Source: MD308 sp051888795 (GTDB lineage Bacteria > Bacillota > Clostridia > Lachnospirales > Lachnospiraceae). From it: DNA of 64,000 nucleotides. Under the pieces are notes generated by a model that saw nothing but the letters and a program-made list of their open reading frames with translations, was not told the DNA's origin and searched no databases. The position numbers and the translations under genes are program-made. The DNA lies in NCBI GenBank assembly GCA_051888795.1, contig JBJFCD010000015.1:12826-76825 (forward strand). The letters run 5' to 3'. The stretch's first letter is position 1. Every line of letters starts with the position of its first letter. Positions 18,406 to 25,344 of this stretch are shown in pieces.

Positions 18406-18846
18406 CTAGATACTGAATCCGCTTGCTTCCATATCGGATGCAATATCCTCAATGTTAAGTTCAACTTCAGCATTCTTTTCATCCCATCTCGCCTTGTCCC
18501 AAATCTCGGCACGCTTCCCCATACCGATAAAAACTACTTCTTTATCAAGTTTGGCATAGTCTCTCAAAACAGAAGAGATAGGAACTCTTCCCTGCTTATC
18601 GAGGTCCACGTCACTTGCACTTCCCTGAAAGAAATATGCAAAAGCACGTGCTTTTTTATCTGTGGTGGTTGGCAATGCACTAAGCTGTTCTTCGAAAGCG
18701 GTCCATTCTTTCTCAGGATATGCATACAGACAATTTTCCATTCCTTTTGTAATGACGAAATGCTCCCCTAAATCGTCACGCATCTTTGCAGGAACGATAA
18801 CCCTTCCCTTTGGGTCAATATTATGACTGTACTCTCCTTTCAGCAT
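18406..18846 (-). CDS. mraZ: Transcriptional regulator MraZ
   Basis: A 146-aa protein with two SpoVT-AbrB-like repeats: NIDPKGRVIVPAKMRDDLGE and, in the second half, DKQGRVPISSVLRDYA. MraZ binds short repeats at the dcw promoter and represses its own operon. Matching repeats are seen just upstream. It is the first gene of the block. Confidence 0.97.
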   Translation of the reverse strand: MLKGEYSHNIDPKGRVIVPAKMRDDLGEHFVITKGMENCLYAYPEKEWTAFEEQLSALPTTTDKKARAFAYFFQGSASDVDLDKQGRVPISSVLRDYAKLDKEVVFIGMGKRAEIWDKARWDEKNAEVELNIEDIASDMEASGFSI

Positions 18847-18875
18847 TGGACCTCACCTTCTTTCAAAGTGGTCTG

Positions 18876-18936
18876 CCACTTTCATATCATTTCAACCACT
18901 TTTTACAACTTATCACCACTTTCTACCACTTGCCAC
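18876..18936 (-). promoter_or_regulatory. MraZ-box array in the mraZ leader
   Basis: On the minus strand GTGG cores (plus-strand CCAC) start at 18876, 18896, 18916 and 18926, with degenerate units at 18886 and 18906, an exact 10-base ladder. Most are preceded by AAA (AAAGTGG). A further GTGG is at 18933. The pattern matches described MraZ boxes (AAAGTG-type repeats, one helical turn apart) and lies just downstream of the -10. Confidence 0.8.
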
Positions 18937-18937
18937 C

Positions 18938-18966
18938 ATTATAAACTGCTTTTTTTACGATTTCAA
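18938..18966 (-). promoter_or_regulatory. Sigma-A promoter of the dcw cluster
   Basis: TTGAAA (18961-18966) and TATAAT (18938-18943) on the minus strand with a 17-base spacer, immediately upstream of the MraZ boxes. Confidence 0.75.
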
Positions 18967-19041
18967 CCCCCTTTTATAAAAAACTTCACTTTCTAATTTT
19001 TTCAAAACAGAGGATTTGTCTGAAAATTTTCCATTAAGCAC

Positions 19042-19068
19042 AAAAAAAAAGAGCAGACTTCTCTGCTC
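19042..19068 (-). terminator. Terminator after the small membrane protein gene
   Basis: GAGCAGA / TCTGCTC (plus-strand 19051-19057 and 19062-19068) with a 4-base loop, followed on the minus strand by nine T. Confidence 0.9.
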
Positions 19069-19093
19069 TCCTGATAATATCTCTATTCTGTTT

Positions 19094-19339
19094 TTACTCA
19101 GCCGCTTCACCCAAGTTCTGTGTAAATTCGTCAAACGCTGTGTAATCAATCTCTGCTTCCGGCTTTGGCTGCTTAGACTCATATGTTCCATATGCAGAAT
19201 ATCCAATCCATCCGATCAAAAGAATTCCCACAACACCTACAACACATTTGCGCAGGACATTTTTAATCTTTTCTTTCTTCATCGTCTGTTTGCGGTTTGC
19301 TTTTTCCTTTTTATATCTATCTACCTTTTCCTGACTCAT
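19094..19339 (-). CDS. Small basic membrane protein, function unknown
   Basis: An 81-aa protein with a Lys/Arg-rich N-terminal third (KKEKANRKQTMKKEKIKN), one membrane helix (VVGVVGILLIGWIGYSAYG) and a short acidic outer tail ending FTQNLGEAAE. I do not recognise the family. It sits just upstream of the mraZ promoter with its own terminator, so it belongs to a separate unit, possibly with degV. Confidence 0.7.
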   Translation of the reverse strand: MSQEKVDRYKKEKANRKQTMKKEKIKNVLRKCVVGVVGILLIGWIGYSAYGTYESKQPKPEAEIDYTAFDEFTQNLGEAAE

Positions 19340-19396
19340 GCTTCGATGCTCCTTCTATATAAAATAACTAGAGACATTTTAACACAGTTTTTCAAA

Positions 19397-20236
19397 TTAT
19401 ACAACCACAATTATCCCACCATCAGAGGCATACATGCTGCTGATTCCCGCAGTATCAAGTACAAGAATATCCTTGAACTGCGCTTTTTTTTGCAGCATAG
19501 CCTTTACAGCTTCCGCCCGCTCTCTACAGTTACAATGAGAAATGGCCAGTATCTTTTCTGTCGGATTCTTAAGATTCTCTGCAATTGTCTCTGTCATTTT
19601 AGCAAGTGCCTTTTTCATACCGCGAGCCTGTCCAAGCTGACAGATCATACCTTCCGGAGTCGATCCCATTACAGGCTTAATATTGAGCGCCGTTGCAACA
19701 ACTGCCTTAATCCCAGTCAGTCTTCCATTTTTCCTGAGAGTATCAAGTGTCTCCAATACAAAATATGTATTCTGTTGTGCAATATACTCTTCTACAGTCT
19801 TTATAACTTCCTGAAAATTCATCCCTTTTTCTTCACATTCCGCAATCTTTAAAGCAATAAGTGTCTCTCCGACTGATGCAGAACGAGAATTAAATACATA
19901 AATATCCTTTTTCCCATATTCTTCTATATACAGGTTCCTGCCAAGCTCAGCGCTGTTATAGGATCCACTCAGTTCCGCAGAAAGCGTCACTGCATATACA
20001 CGGTCAGCATCACAGCAATATGCTTCCATATATTTTTCCGGTGACGGACAGGAAGATTTCGGACACTCCGGAGATTCTTTCACTCGTCTCAAAAAATCCG
20101 CCTGATCAAAAGTCTCATCATCAATAATATGATGTCCTCCTACTTCTATACTTAAAGAAGCCGTCTCATAATTCCCGGATCTTTTCATATCATCAGTCAG
20201 TTCTCCACAGCTGTCTACAATAACTTTATAGCTCAT
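19397..20236 (-). CDS. DegV family fatty-acid-binding protein
   Basis: A 279-aa protein. It starts with VIVDSCGELTDDM and has the family segments FDQADFLRRVKESPECPKSS, VYAVTLSAELSGSYNSAE and TYFVLETLDTLRKNGRLTG. DegV/FakB proteins bind a fatty acid and present it to the kinase FakA; a fakA gene is not in the window. An inverted repeat that could be an operator lies upstream. Confidence 0.93.
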   Translation of the reverse strand: MSYKVIVDSCGELTDDMKRSGNYETASLSIEVGGHHIIDDETFDQADFLRRVKESPECPKSSCPSPEKYMEAYCCDADRVYAVTLSAELSGSYNSAELGRNLYIEEYGKKDIYVFNSRSASVGETLIALKIAECEEKGMNFQEVIKTVEEYIAQQNTYFVLETLDTLRKNGRLTGIKAVVATALNIKPVMGSTPEGMICQLGQARGMKKALAKMTETIAENLKNPTEKILAISHCNCRERAEAVKAMLQKKAQFKDILVLDTAGISSMYASDGGIIVVV

Positions 20237-20290
20237 ACTTATCCTCCCGGCATGCCAATATAGATATGTATTTGCATGTCATTTATTTCT

Positions 20291-20321
20291 ATAATATGTA
20301 GTTTTGAATACTACGTATTAT
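20291..20321. repeat. Inverted repeat upstream of degV, possible operator
   Basis: ATAATATGTAGT (20291-20302) and ACTACGTATTAT (20310-20321) form a 12-base inverted repeat with one mismatch around TTTGAAT. No T-run follows on the minus strand, so a repressor site is more likely than a terminator for a gene whose start is about 55 bases away. Confidence 0.45.
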
Positions 20322-20355
20322 ATCTTAGCATATTTATACAGGAAAAGAAAGTACT

Positions 20356-21519
20356 TTATTCATCAAATTGAATTCTTCTTGATACTCCAAGAGCAATTCC
20401 CATTTCTGCCATTAGGAACAACACGGAAGTACCTCCATAACTGACAAATGGTAATGTAATTCCTGTTGTAGGGATAAGATTGATTACTACTGCAACATTT
20501 AGAATAACCTGAAGCGCTATATGTGCAAATATTCCTGTAACGATCAGCGAACCATACATATCCGGGGCATTCTGAGCAATAAACAGAAGCCTGTACAAAA
20601 GCATTCCAAACAGCGTCAAAATAATGATTGCACCAAAAACCCCTAACTCTTCACAAATAACCGACAAAATCATGTCGTTTTGCACCTCAGGAATAATCAT
20701 CTTCTGAGCACTGTTTCCCAGTCCTTTTCCAAAAAATCCACCGGAGCCGATTGCATAAAGCGCCTGCATAATCTGATACCCTCCCTCAGACGCATGTGCC
20801 TCAGGATTGAGCCATACAAGAACTCTCCTTAAACGGAAACTTTCACTATCTGCAATCGTTGCCCCAAGAATCTGCACTATAATAAGAAGAAATGCTATTC
20901 CCGCAGTAACAAAAACAATAAATGGCGCAGTCTTGGGATGAACCACAAATATGAGAATACAAGTGATGCCCATTACAATAATAGCCGTACTCAAGTTATC
21001 TGTCAGAAAATATACACATGCAGCGGAAAAACCTCCCCATAAAAGAACCTTTGCAATACCACTCAGTGGTCGGATCTGCTTTCCCATAATACAAATCAAA
21101 TACGGTATAAAAAGAATCACTGCAATCTTGGCAACCTCCGCCGGCTGAAACTGTTGTCCTGCCGGCAATCGGATCCATCGTCTTGCTCCATTTACCGTTT
21201 TTCCAAGAGGGGTCTGTACAAGCGCCATTAATATAATAGAAAAGAAATACAGTTTTTTCGCTATTTTAATGTAAAAATGATAGTTAATTTTAGATATCAC
21301 ATAAATTCCTACAAACCCTGCAAGACAGAAAACCAGCTGCCTCTTAAAGTAGTACATACTGTCTTGGTACTTTACGAGTGCACTGTATGCACTTGTGCTA
21401 TACAACATAACAAGACCAAAACAAACTAAAAAAATCAGTATTGCTACAAGGCTATAGTCATAATATCTGATTTTAGACGGTCTTTTCTTCATTTTTTCTC
21501 TTGTCTGTTCATTTGCCAT
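20356..21519 (-). CDS. Second SEDS glycosyltransferase (FtsW/RodA/SpoVE family)
   Basis: About 387 aa from the ATG at 21519 (TGGAGTG upstream); a longer frame to 21618 lacks a ribosome site. A basic N-terminus (REKMKKRPSKIRYYDYS) precedes about ten membrane helices. Family motifs are FQPAEVAKIAVILFIPYL, IGSGGFFGKGLGNSAQKM and GITLPFVSYGGTSVLFLM. The usual PSE of the first motif is PAE here. Together with the 9770 gene it gives two close SEDS paralogues in 12 kb; one is probably vegetative FtsW and the other SpoVE-like. Confidence 0.88.
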   Translation of the reverse strand: MANEQTREKMKKRPSKIRYYDYSLVAILIFLVCFGLVMLYSTSAYSALVKYQDSMYYFKRQLVFCLAGFVGIYVISKINYHFYIKIAKKLYFFSIILMALVQTPLGKTVNGARRWIRLPAGQQFQPAEVAKIAVILFIPYLICIMGKQIRPLSGIAKVLLWGGFSAACVYFLTDNLSTAIIVMGITCILIFVVHPKTAPFIVFVTAGIAFLLIIVQILGATIADSESFRLRRVLVWLNPEAHASEGGYQIMQALYAIGSGGFFGKGLGNSAQKMIIPEVQNDMILSVICEELGVFGAIIILTLFGMLLYRLLFIAQNAPDMYGSLIVTGIFAHIALQVILNVAVVINLIPTTGITLPFVSYGGTSVLFLMAEMGIALGVSRRIQFDE

Positions 21520-21632
21520 AATCTTTACACTCCAATCGTATCTATTATACTTGGATACTTCCTTAAAAACAACCGCAAGTTTACAGAGAATGTCCACGCA
21601 TTTCCCATACATGCACAAATTATACTATTTCT

Positions 21633-21640
21633 CATACACT
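21633..21640 (+). promoter_or_regulatory. Mother-cell-type -10 element of the cotJ operon
   Basis: CATACACT fits the sigma-E -10 (CATACAHT) fully, and with the next A also the sigma-K -10 (CATANNNTA), with AC 16 bases upstream. No good sigma-E -35 is seen. cotJ is a sigma-E operon in B. subtilis, so the context agrees. Confidence 0.5.
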
Positions 21641-21675
21641 AATATTGCAAATATTTATGGAAGGAGAATTTCAAA

Positions 21676-21951
21676 ATGCCAAATTACCGCTATTATTCAT
21701 CCCGTCAGCAATCCCGCCAGCAGCAATATATGAATTCACGTACAAGTTCCTGTCCGGAATCTTCAGACTCCTTCGTCTGCTGTAATGACAATTCAAAATA
21801 CGACGAACTGTCCCGAATGCCTCTTGCAATGGCTTATGTTCCCTGGCAAAAATGGTGTTCGCTTTACGAAGCAGATAAAGGTTTCTGTAGAGGTACTATT
21901 TTTGAACAGCTTGACAAACCATTTCGTGGAACAGGGAGGTGTGTAAAGTGA
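21676..21951 (+). CDS. cotJA: Spore coat associated protein CotJA
   Basis: A 91-aa protein. The N-terminus is Gln/Ser/Tyr-rich (YYSSRQQSRQQQYMNSR); the conserved part is LAMAYVPWQKWCSLYEADKG followed by GTIFEQLDKPF, the CotJA signature. It is a mother-cell coat component. AAGGAG precedes the start. Its stop overlaps the GTG start of cotJB (GTGA), so the two are translationally coupled. Confidence 0.93.
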   Translation: MPNYRYYSSRQQSRQQQYMNSRTSSCPESSDSFVCCNDNSKYDELSRMPLAMAYVPWQKWCSLYEADKGFCRGTIFEQLDKPFRGTGRCVK

Positions 21952-22217
21952 ACGACCAAAAACCCAACCGCCATGAATTACTAGAATGGATAAACATCGT
22001 AAGCTTCGCTGTTGATGAAGCAAAGCTCTTTCTTGATACACATCCATGTGATACGGAAGCTTTGGAATACTTTGAAGAATTCAAAAAACTCCGTGTTCAG
22101 GCGCTGCATGAATATGCCAGATTCTTTGGTCCTCTGACACTTGACACCGCAGACTCTTGCTCCGACTACTGGATGTGGATTCAGGAGCCATGGCCATGGC
22201 AGGAAGGAGGATGCTAA
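21948..22217 (+). CDS. cotJB: Spore coat protein CotJB
   Basis: An 89-aa protein starting with GTG, set by GGGAGG at 21934-21939. The CotJB pattern is visible: ELLEWINIVSFAVDEAKLFL, THPCDTEALEYFEEF and a C-terminus WMWIQEPWPWQ. It acts with CotJA and the manganese-catalase-like CotJC in the coat. cotJC starts 3 bases after its stop. Confidence 0.94.
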   Translation: MNDQKPNRHELLEWINIVSFAVDEAKLFLDTHPCDTEALEYFEEFKKLRVQALHEYARFFGPLTLDTADSCSDYWMWIQEPWPWQEGGC

Positions 22218-22220
22218 TAT

Positions 22221-22346
22221 ATGTGGAATTATGAAAAAAGATTACAATATCCTGTAAAAATCACACAGACCAATCCTAAAATTGCTCAGGTAATCATCAC
22301 GCAATTCGGAGGTCCTAATGGCAAAGACACTTCTGTTCTTAAATAA
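22221..22346 (+). CDS. cotJC: CotJC, N-terminal fragment (gene interrupted)
   Basis: Residues 1-31 (MWNYEKRLQYPVKITQTNPK to QFGG) are a good CotJC N-terminus, with GGAGG upstream. After GGAGGTCC (22308-22315) the frame leaves the family and stops at 41 aa; CotJC normally has about 190 residues. The next part of the gene, beginning at the same GGAGGTCC, is at 25143. CotJC is a ferritin-like, manganese-catalase-family coat protein. As it stands the gene cannot give a full product. Confidence 0.93.
   Translation: MWNYEKRLQYPVKITQTNPKIAQVIITQFGGPNGKDTSVLK
22308..22315 (+). other. Left attachment site of the cotJC element
   Basis: GGAGGTCC, shared with 25143-25150. To the left is the cotJC half TTCGGA; to the right is the element half TCCTAATGG. 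The presumed crossover dinucleotide is the central GG at 22311-22312. Confidence 0.85.
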
Positions 22347-22381
22347 GAACAATAAATAACGCAAAAACAAGATTTTTGCCA

Positions 22382-22411
22382 TAGACATTTTCTATTCTAA
22401 TTCTATATAAT
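22382..22411 (+). promoter_or_regulatory. Putative sigma-A promoter of the SulP gene
   Basis: TAGACA (22382-22387) and TATAAT (22406-22411) with an 18-base spacer, inside the element. The transporter would thus be expressed vegetatively, independent of cotJ. Confidence 0.5.
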
Positions 22412-22466
22412 AAATAATAGATATGGAGTATCTCAAACAAAGGAAAAATGAAGAGGAAAAGAACTT

Positions 22467-24137
22467 ATGGAAAAAATGAAACCCATGTTATTTACAACAT
22501 TAAAAAACTATTCAAAAGCACAACTGCTGAAGGATATGATTGCAGGTGTGATTGTTGCTATCATTGCACTTCCCCTGTCTATTGCCCTGGCATTGGCATC
22601 AGGTGTAGGACCTGAACAGGGAATTTATACTGCAATTGTTGCCGGTTTTGTTATATCATTACTTGGCGGAAGCCATGTCCAGATTGCCGGACCTACCGCT
22701 GCATTTGCTACTATTGTAGCAGGCATTGTGGCGCGAAGCGGAATGGACGGGCTGATCATCGCAACGATACTTGCAGGTATCATGTTAATTCTAATGGGAT
22801 TATGTCATTTCGGAACACTTATCAAATTTATTCCATTTACAATTACCACCGGTTTTACTTCCGGCATCGCAGTTACGATCATCATCGGGCAATTAAAAGA
22901 TTTCTTCGGCGTCACCTATCCGGAAGGGATGCCAACTATAGAAACCACTGAGAAATTGAGAGCTTTTATAGAAGGCTTTCACACTTTTGAATTGGACGCA
23001 CTGTTTGTAGGATTCGTCTGCCTTGCTATTTTAGTCATTTGTCCCAAAATCACTGAAAAAATTCCCGCATCACTTATTGCTGTCATTGTCGGGATCCTTA
23101 TGGTTAAATTTCTGCCTCTGAAGGTGAATACGATTGGAGATCTTTACACAATCAAAAGCTCTCTTCCATCCTTTCATATTCCGCAGATTAATTTTAATAT
23201 GATTAAGGTTGCTCTTCCAGACGCCTTTACCATTGCAATCCTTGCCGCCATCGAATCACTTCTCTCCTGTGTAGTTGCAGATGGTATGATCAGCGAAAAG
23301 CATCGCTCTGACATGGAACTTGTAGCACAGGGAGCCGGTAATATTGCCTCCGCCGTCTTTGGAGGAATTCCTGCAACAGGTGCCATTGCCCGTACAGCAG
23401 CTAATGTAAAAAACGGCGGAAGAACTCCTGTCGCTGGAATCGTACATTCCGTTACCCTGCTTCTGGTTCTCATTGTACTGATGCCATATGCAGGACTGAT
23501 TCCTATGCCAACCATTGCAGCAATTCTTTTTATGGTTGCCTACAATATGTGCCAGTGGCGCACTTTCCTTCGCCTGGTCAAAACTGCACCCAAAAGTGAT
23601 ATTGCTGTATTAATTACAACATTTCTTCTGACCGTTCTTTTTGATCTGGTTGTTGCAATCGAAATCGGAATGCTCACCTCCTGTCTTCTCTTTATGAAAC
23701 GAATGAGTGATGAGACAGAACTGAAAAGCTGGAAACGTGCAGACGAATTTTCTTCTGAAAAGGAAGCCGCTGAGCAAAATATGCTCCGTCATATTTCTCC
23801 TTCCATCAGTGTTTACGAAATTACCGGTCCACTGTTTTTCGGTGCCGCAGACACTATTGGACAAATTACTGTAAAAGACGAGACCCAGTGCCTGATCATC
23901 CGCATGAGAAGCGTGCCATCCGTAGACAGTACCGCCATGAATGCTTTATCTGGTCTCTCTGAATACTGCAAAAAACATGATATCACTTTGATTCTATCCC
24001 ATGTAAACGAACAGCCAATGCGGGCCATGAAAAAAGCAGGACTGTTTAAAATGATAGGTGAAGAAAATTTCTGCCGGAATATCAATGCATCGATAGAACA
24101 CGCAGAATCAATCGTAAGATCAAGAGAAACAAAATAA
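22467..24137 (+). CDS. SulP family anion transporter with STAS domain
   Basis: A 556-aa permease. The transport domain (~15-400) has about 12-14 helices with the signatures LPLSIALALASGVGPEQGIY, GSHVQIAGPTAAFATIV and AAIESLLSCVVADGM (TM8 region). The C-terminal STAS domain (~440-545) has ISVYEITGPLFFGAADTI and VPSVDSTAMNALS. SulP proteins import sulfate, bicarbonate or other anions; the substrate cannot be assigned. It is the only cargo gene of the element in cotJC. Confidence 0.93.
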   Translation: MEKMKPMLFTTLKNYSKAQLLKDMIAGVIVAIIALPLSIALALASGVGPEQGIYTAIVAGFVISLLGGSHVQIAGPTAAFATIVAGIVARSGMDGLIIATILAGIMLILMGLCHFGTLIKFIPFTITTGFTSGIAVTIIIGQLKDFFGVTYPEGMPTIETTEKLRAFIEGFHTFELDALFVGFVCLAILVICPKITEKIPASLIAVIVGILMVKFLPLKVNTIGDLYTIKSSLPSFHIPQINFNMIKVALPDAFTIAILAAIESLLSCVVADGMISEKHRSDMELVAQGAGNIASAVFGGIPATGAIARTAANVKNGGRTPVAGIVHSVTLLLVLIVLMPYAGLIPMPTIAAILFMVAYNMCQWRTFLRLVKTAPKSDIAVLITTFLLTVLFDLVVAIEIGMLTSCLLFMKRMSDETELKSWKRADEFSSEKEAAEQNMLRHISPSISVYEITGPLFFGAADTIGQITVKDETQCLIIRMRSVPSVDSTAMNALSGLSEYCKKHDITLILSHVNEQPMRAMKKAGLFKMIGEENFCRNINASIEHAESIVRSRETK

Positions 24138-24153
24138 CATCAATACAAAACAT

Positions 24154-24192
24154 ATGGCAGCCGCTATGAATCAAAAGCAGCTGCCATTTTTA
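24154..24192 (+). terminator. Terminator between the convergent SulP and recombinase genes
   Basis: ATGGCAGC (24154-24161) pairs with GCTGCCAT (24180-24187), followed by TTTTTAT. The right arm overlaps the last codons of the recombinase gene. Confidence 0.8.
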
Positions 24193-25067
24193 TGAGCAAA
24201 ATTTTTATCTATCTTTCGAATACGCCCTTGCACTTTCTGAAAAAGCTCTTCTGAAATAATTGGATCATGTTCTCCTTCAACAATCAGTACATTCTCACTC
24301 TGGTAGAACCGATCGGCTTTTTCGCCTGCACAATATCCTCTGCGCCTTAGCTTTCCAGCATAGACAGGATTAGACAATATGTATCTCACACTTCGACTTT
24401 CAAATCGATTGCCTCTGGCAGTATGAATTCCCTTACTATTTAACTCTGACGCAATTTGACGAAAAGATGAACCATTAGAGAATTCCTTATACATCCACTG
24501 AACAAGTATTGCCTTTTCTTCCTCAATTTCAAAACATCGCTCCCCCATCCTATACCCAAATGGCGGCACCGATACAACTCCTCCCCGTGAAAATTTCTCA
24601 TTCATCCCACGCTTCACTTCCTGCGCCAGATTAATAGAATAATATTCATCCATTGCTTCCAGAAGTGCTTCTATTAAAATAGCAGTAGGATCATTTGAAA
24701 GTTGTTCTGTAATAGATACTACATCAATTCCACATTCCTTTCTCAGCATAGATTTGTAAAATATACTATCCTGACGGCTCCTTGCAAATCTCGAAAACTT
24801 CCAGACTAATATAACATCAAAGGGTCTTGGCTTTTTTTTTGCCATTCCGATCATTTTCATAAAATCCGGTCTCTTCTTTGCATTTCTTCCACTGATTCCT
24901 CTGTCCACAAATACATATTTTTCTGGCAAAACAATTTTATTTCTATCTGCATACTCCTGAATTTTTTTAATCTGGCTGTCTGGAGAAAACTCTATCTGAT
25001 CTTCTGTTGAAACTCGCACATAAGCTGCCCCCGTCCGCCTATTTTTTTTCTTTTCTTCCTCCATCAT
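24171..25067 (-). CDS. Compact serine recombinase of the cotJC element
   Basis: About 298 aa from the ATG pair at 25067/25064 (GGATGG upstream; the frame extends to 25079). The resolvase-type catalytic domain has the nucleophile in AAYVRVSTEDQ, with GISGRNAKKRPDF and VWKFSRFARSRQDS. The recombinase domain follows (PPFGYRMGERCFEIEEEKA; RSVRYILSNPVYAGKLRRRG) and the frame stops after PIISEELFQKVQGRIRK. The zinc ribbon and coiled-coil region of large serine integrases (~450-550 aa) is missing. No remnant can lie beyond the stop, because the SulP gene begins there. It probably excises the element. Confidence 0.88.
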   Translation of the reverse strand: MMEEEKKKNRRTGAAYVRVSTEDQIEFSPDSQIKKIQEYADRNKIVLPEKYVFVDRGISGRNAKKRPDFMKMIGMAKKKPRPFDVILVWKFSRFARSRQDSIFYKSMLRKECGIDVVSITEQLSNDPTAILIEALLEAMDEYYSINLAQEVKRGMNEKFSRGGVVSVPPFGYRMGERCFEIEEEKAILVQWMYKEFSNGSSFRQIASELNSKGIHTARGNRFESRSVRYILSNPVYAGKLRRRGYCAGEKADRFYQSENVLIVEGEHDPIISEELFQKVQGRIRKIDKNFAHKNGSCF

Positions 25068-25094
25068 CTTACCATCCATCTTAAGAATACTTTC

Positions 25095-25121
25095 TATTAT
25101 ATGTATTCGCCTTTAACTTGT
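25095..25121 (-). promoter_or_regulatory. Recombinase promoter, sigma-K-like or vegetative
   Basis: On the minus strand AC (25120-25121), 16 bases, CATATAATA (25095-25103) fits the sigma-K pattern AC-N16-CATANNNTA exactly, and CATATAAT is one base from the sigma-E -10. The same bases include TATAAT with AAGACA 18 bases upstream, so a sigma-A promoter is equally possible. Confidence 0.4.
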
Positions 25122-25142
25122 CTTAATTCTTTTTTTCCATTA

Positions 25143-25150
25143 GGAGGTCC
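25143..25150 (+). other. Right attachment site of the cotJC element
   Basis: GGAGGTCC with element half CCATTAGGA on its left and cotJC half TCCGGAC on its right. CCATTAGGA is the inverse of TCCTAATGG at the left end. Confidence 0.85.
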
Positions 25151-25289
25151 GGACGGTGAACTTGCCGCATCCATGCGCTATCTTTCACAGAGATATACCA
25201 TGCCTTATAAAGAAGTAACAGGTATACTGACCGATATTGGAACTGAAGAATTAACCCAAAATTTGTATCGCAAACTTTTCATCCCTTAA
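25143..25289 (+). CDS. cotJC: CotJC, middle fragment, cut on both sides
   Basis: Codons read GGPDGELAASMRYLSQRYTM, then PYKEVTGILTDIGTEEL, the central CotJC sequence in frame with the fragment at 22221. After GTEEL (ending 25253) CotJC proteins normally continue AHLEM with metal-binding residues; here the frame runs TQNLYRKLFIP and stops at 25289. If only the 2.8-kb element were removed the product would be 77 aa. The remaining ~120 codons should lie beyond the prophage, outside the window. This internal piece has no start of its own. Confidence 0.9.
   Translation, partial: GGPDGELAASMRYLSQRYTMPYKEVTGILTDIGTEELTQNLYRKLFIP
25239..25256 (+). other. Left attachment region of the prophage in cotJC
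   Basis: Homology to CotJC is lost at or just after GGAACTGAAGAATTA (codons for GTEEL). The exact core cannot be defined because the right end is outside the window. Confidence 0.7.
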
Positions 25290-25313
25290 AAACCGCATAA
25301 AACCGCGGTTTTT
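25288..25313 (-). terminator. Terminator at the end of the prophage lytic operon
   Basis: AAAACCGC (25289-25296) pairs with GCGGTTTT (25305-25312) around an 8-base loop; AT runs flank it on both strands. It separates the endolysin transcript from the cotJ operon and may work in both directions. Confidence 0.6.
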
Positions 25314-25344
25314 CGCTATTTTTGAAGAATCAGGATTGTCCTTT

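Larger units (their letters stand above)
22311..25146. mobile_element. Skin-like 2.8-kb element inserted in cotJC
   Basis: The element lies between the two GGAGGTCC copies; crossing over at the central GG would remove 2835 bp. It carries only a SulP transporter gene (plus) and a serine recombinase gene (minus), convergent on one terminator. Excision joins codon 29 of the left fragment to GGA GGT CCG GAC of the right with no frame change. The excised junction CCATTAGGAGGTCCTAATGG is an almost perfect inverted repeat, and the restored cotJC site TTCGGAGGTCCGGA is also symmetrical around GG, both typical of serine recombinase sites. Confidence 0.88.

Noticed and set aside
24171..25067. Recombinase as a pseudogene truncated by decay
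   Set aside because: No remnant of a zinc ribbon exists downstream, all visible catalytic motifs are intact and the stop is integrated with a shared terminator, so a compact intact gene is more likely. It is not excluded.
25143..25289. Reading the cotJC fragments as simple inactivation by random insertions
   Set aside because: Exact frame restoration at symmetrical att sites and two separate recombinase genes favour precise, reversible insertion. Permanent loss in this strain remains possible.
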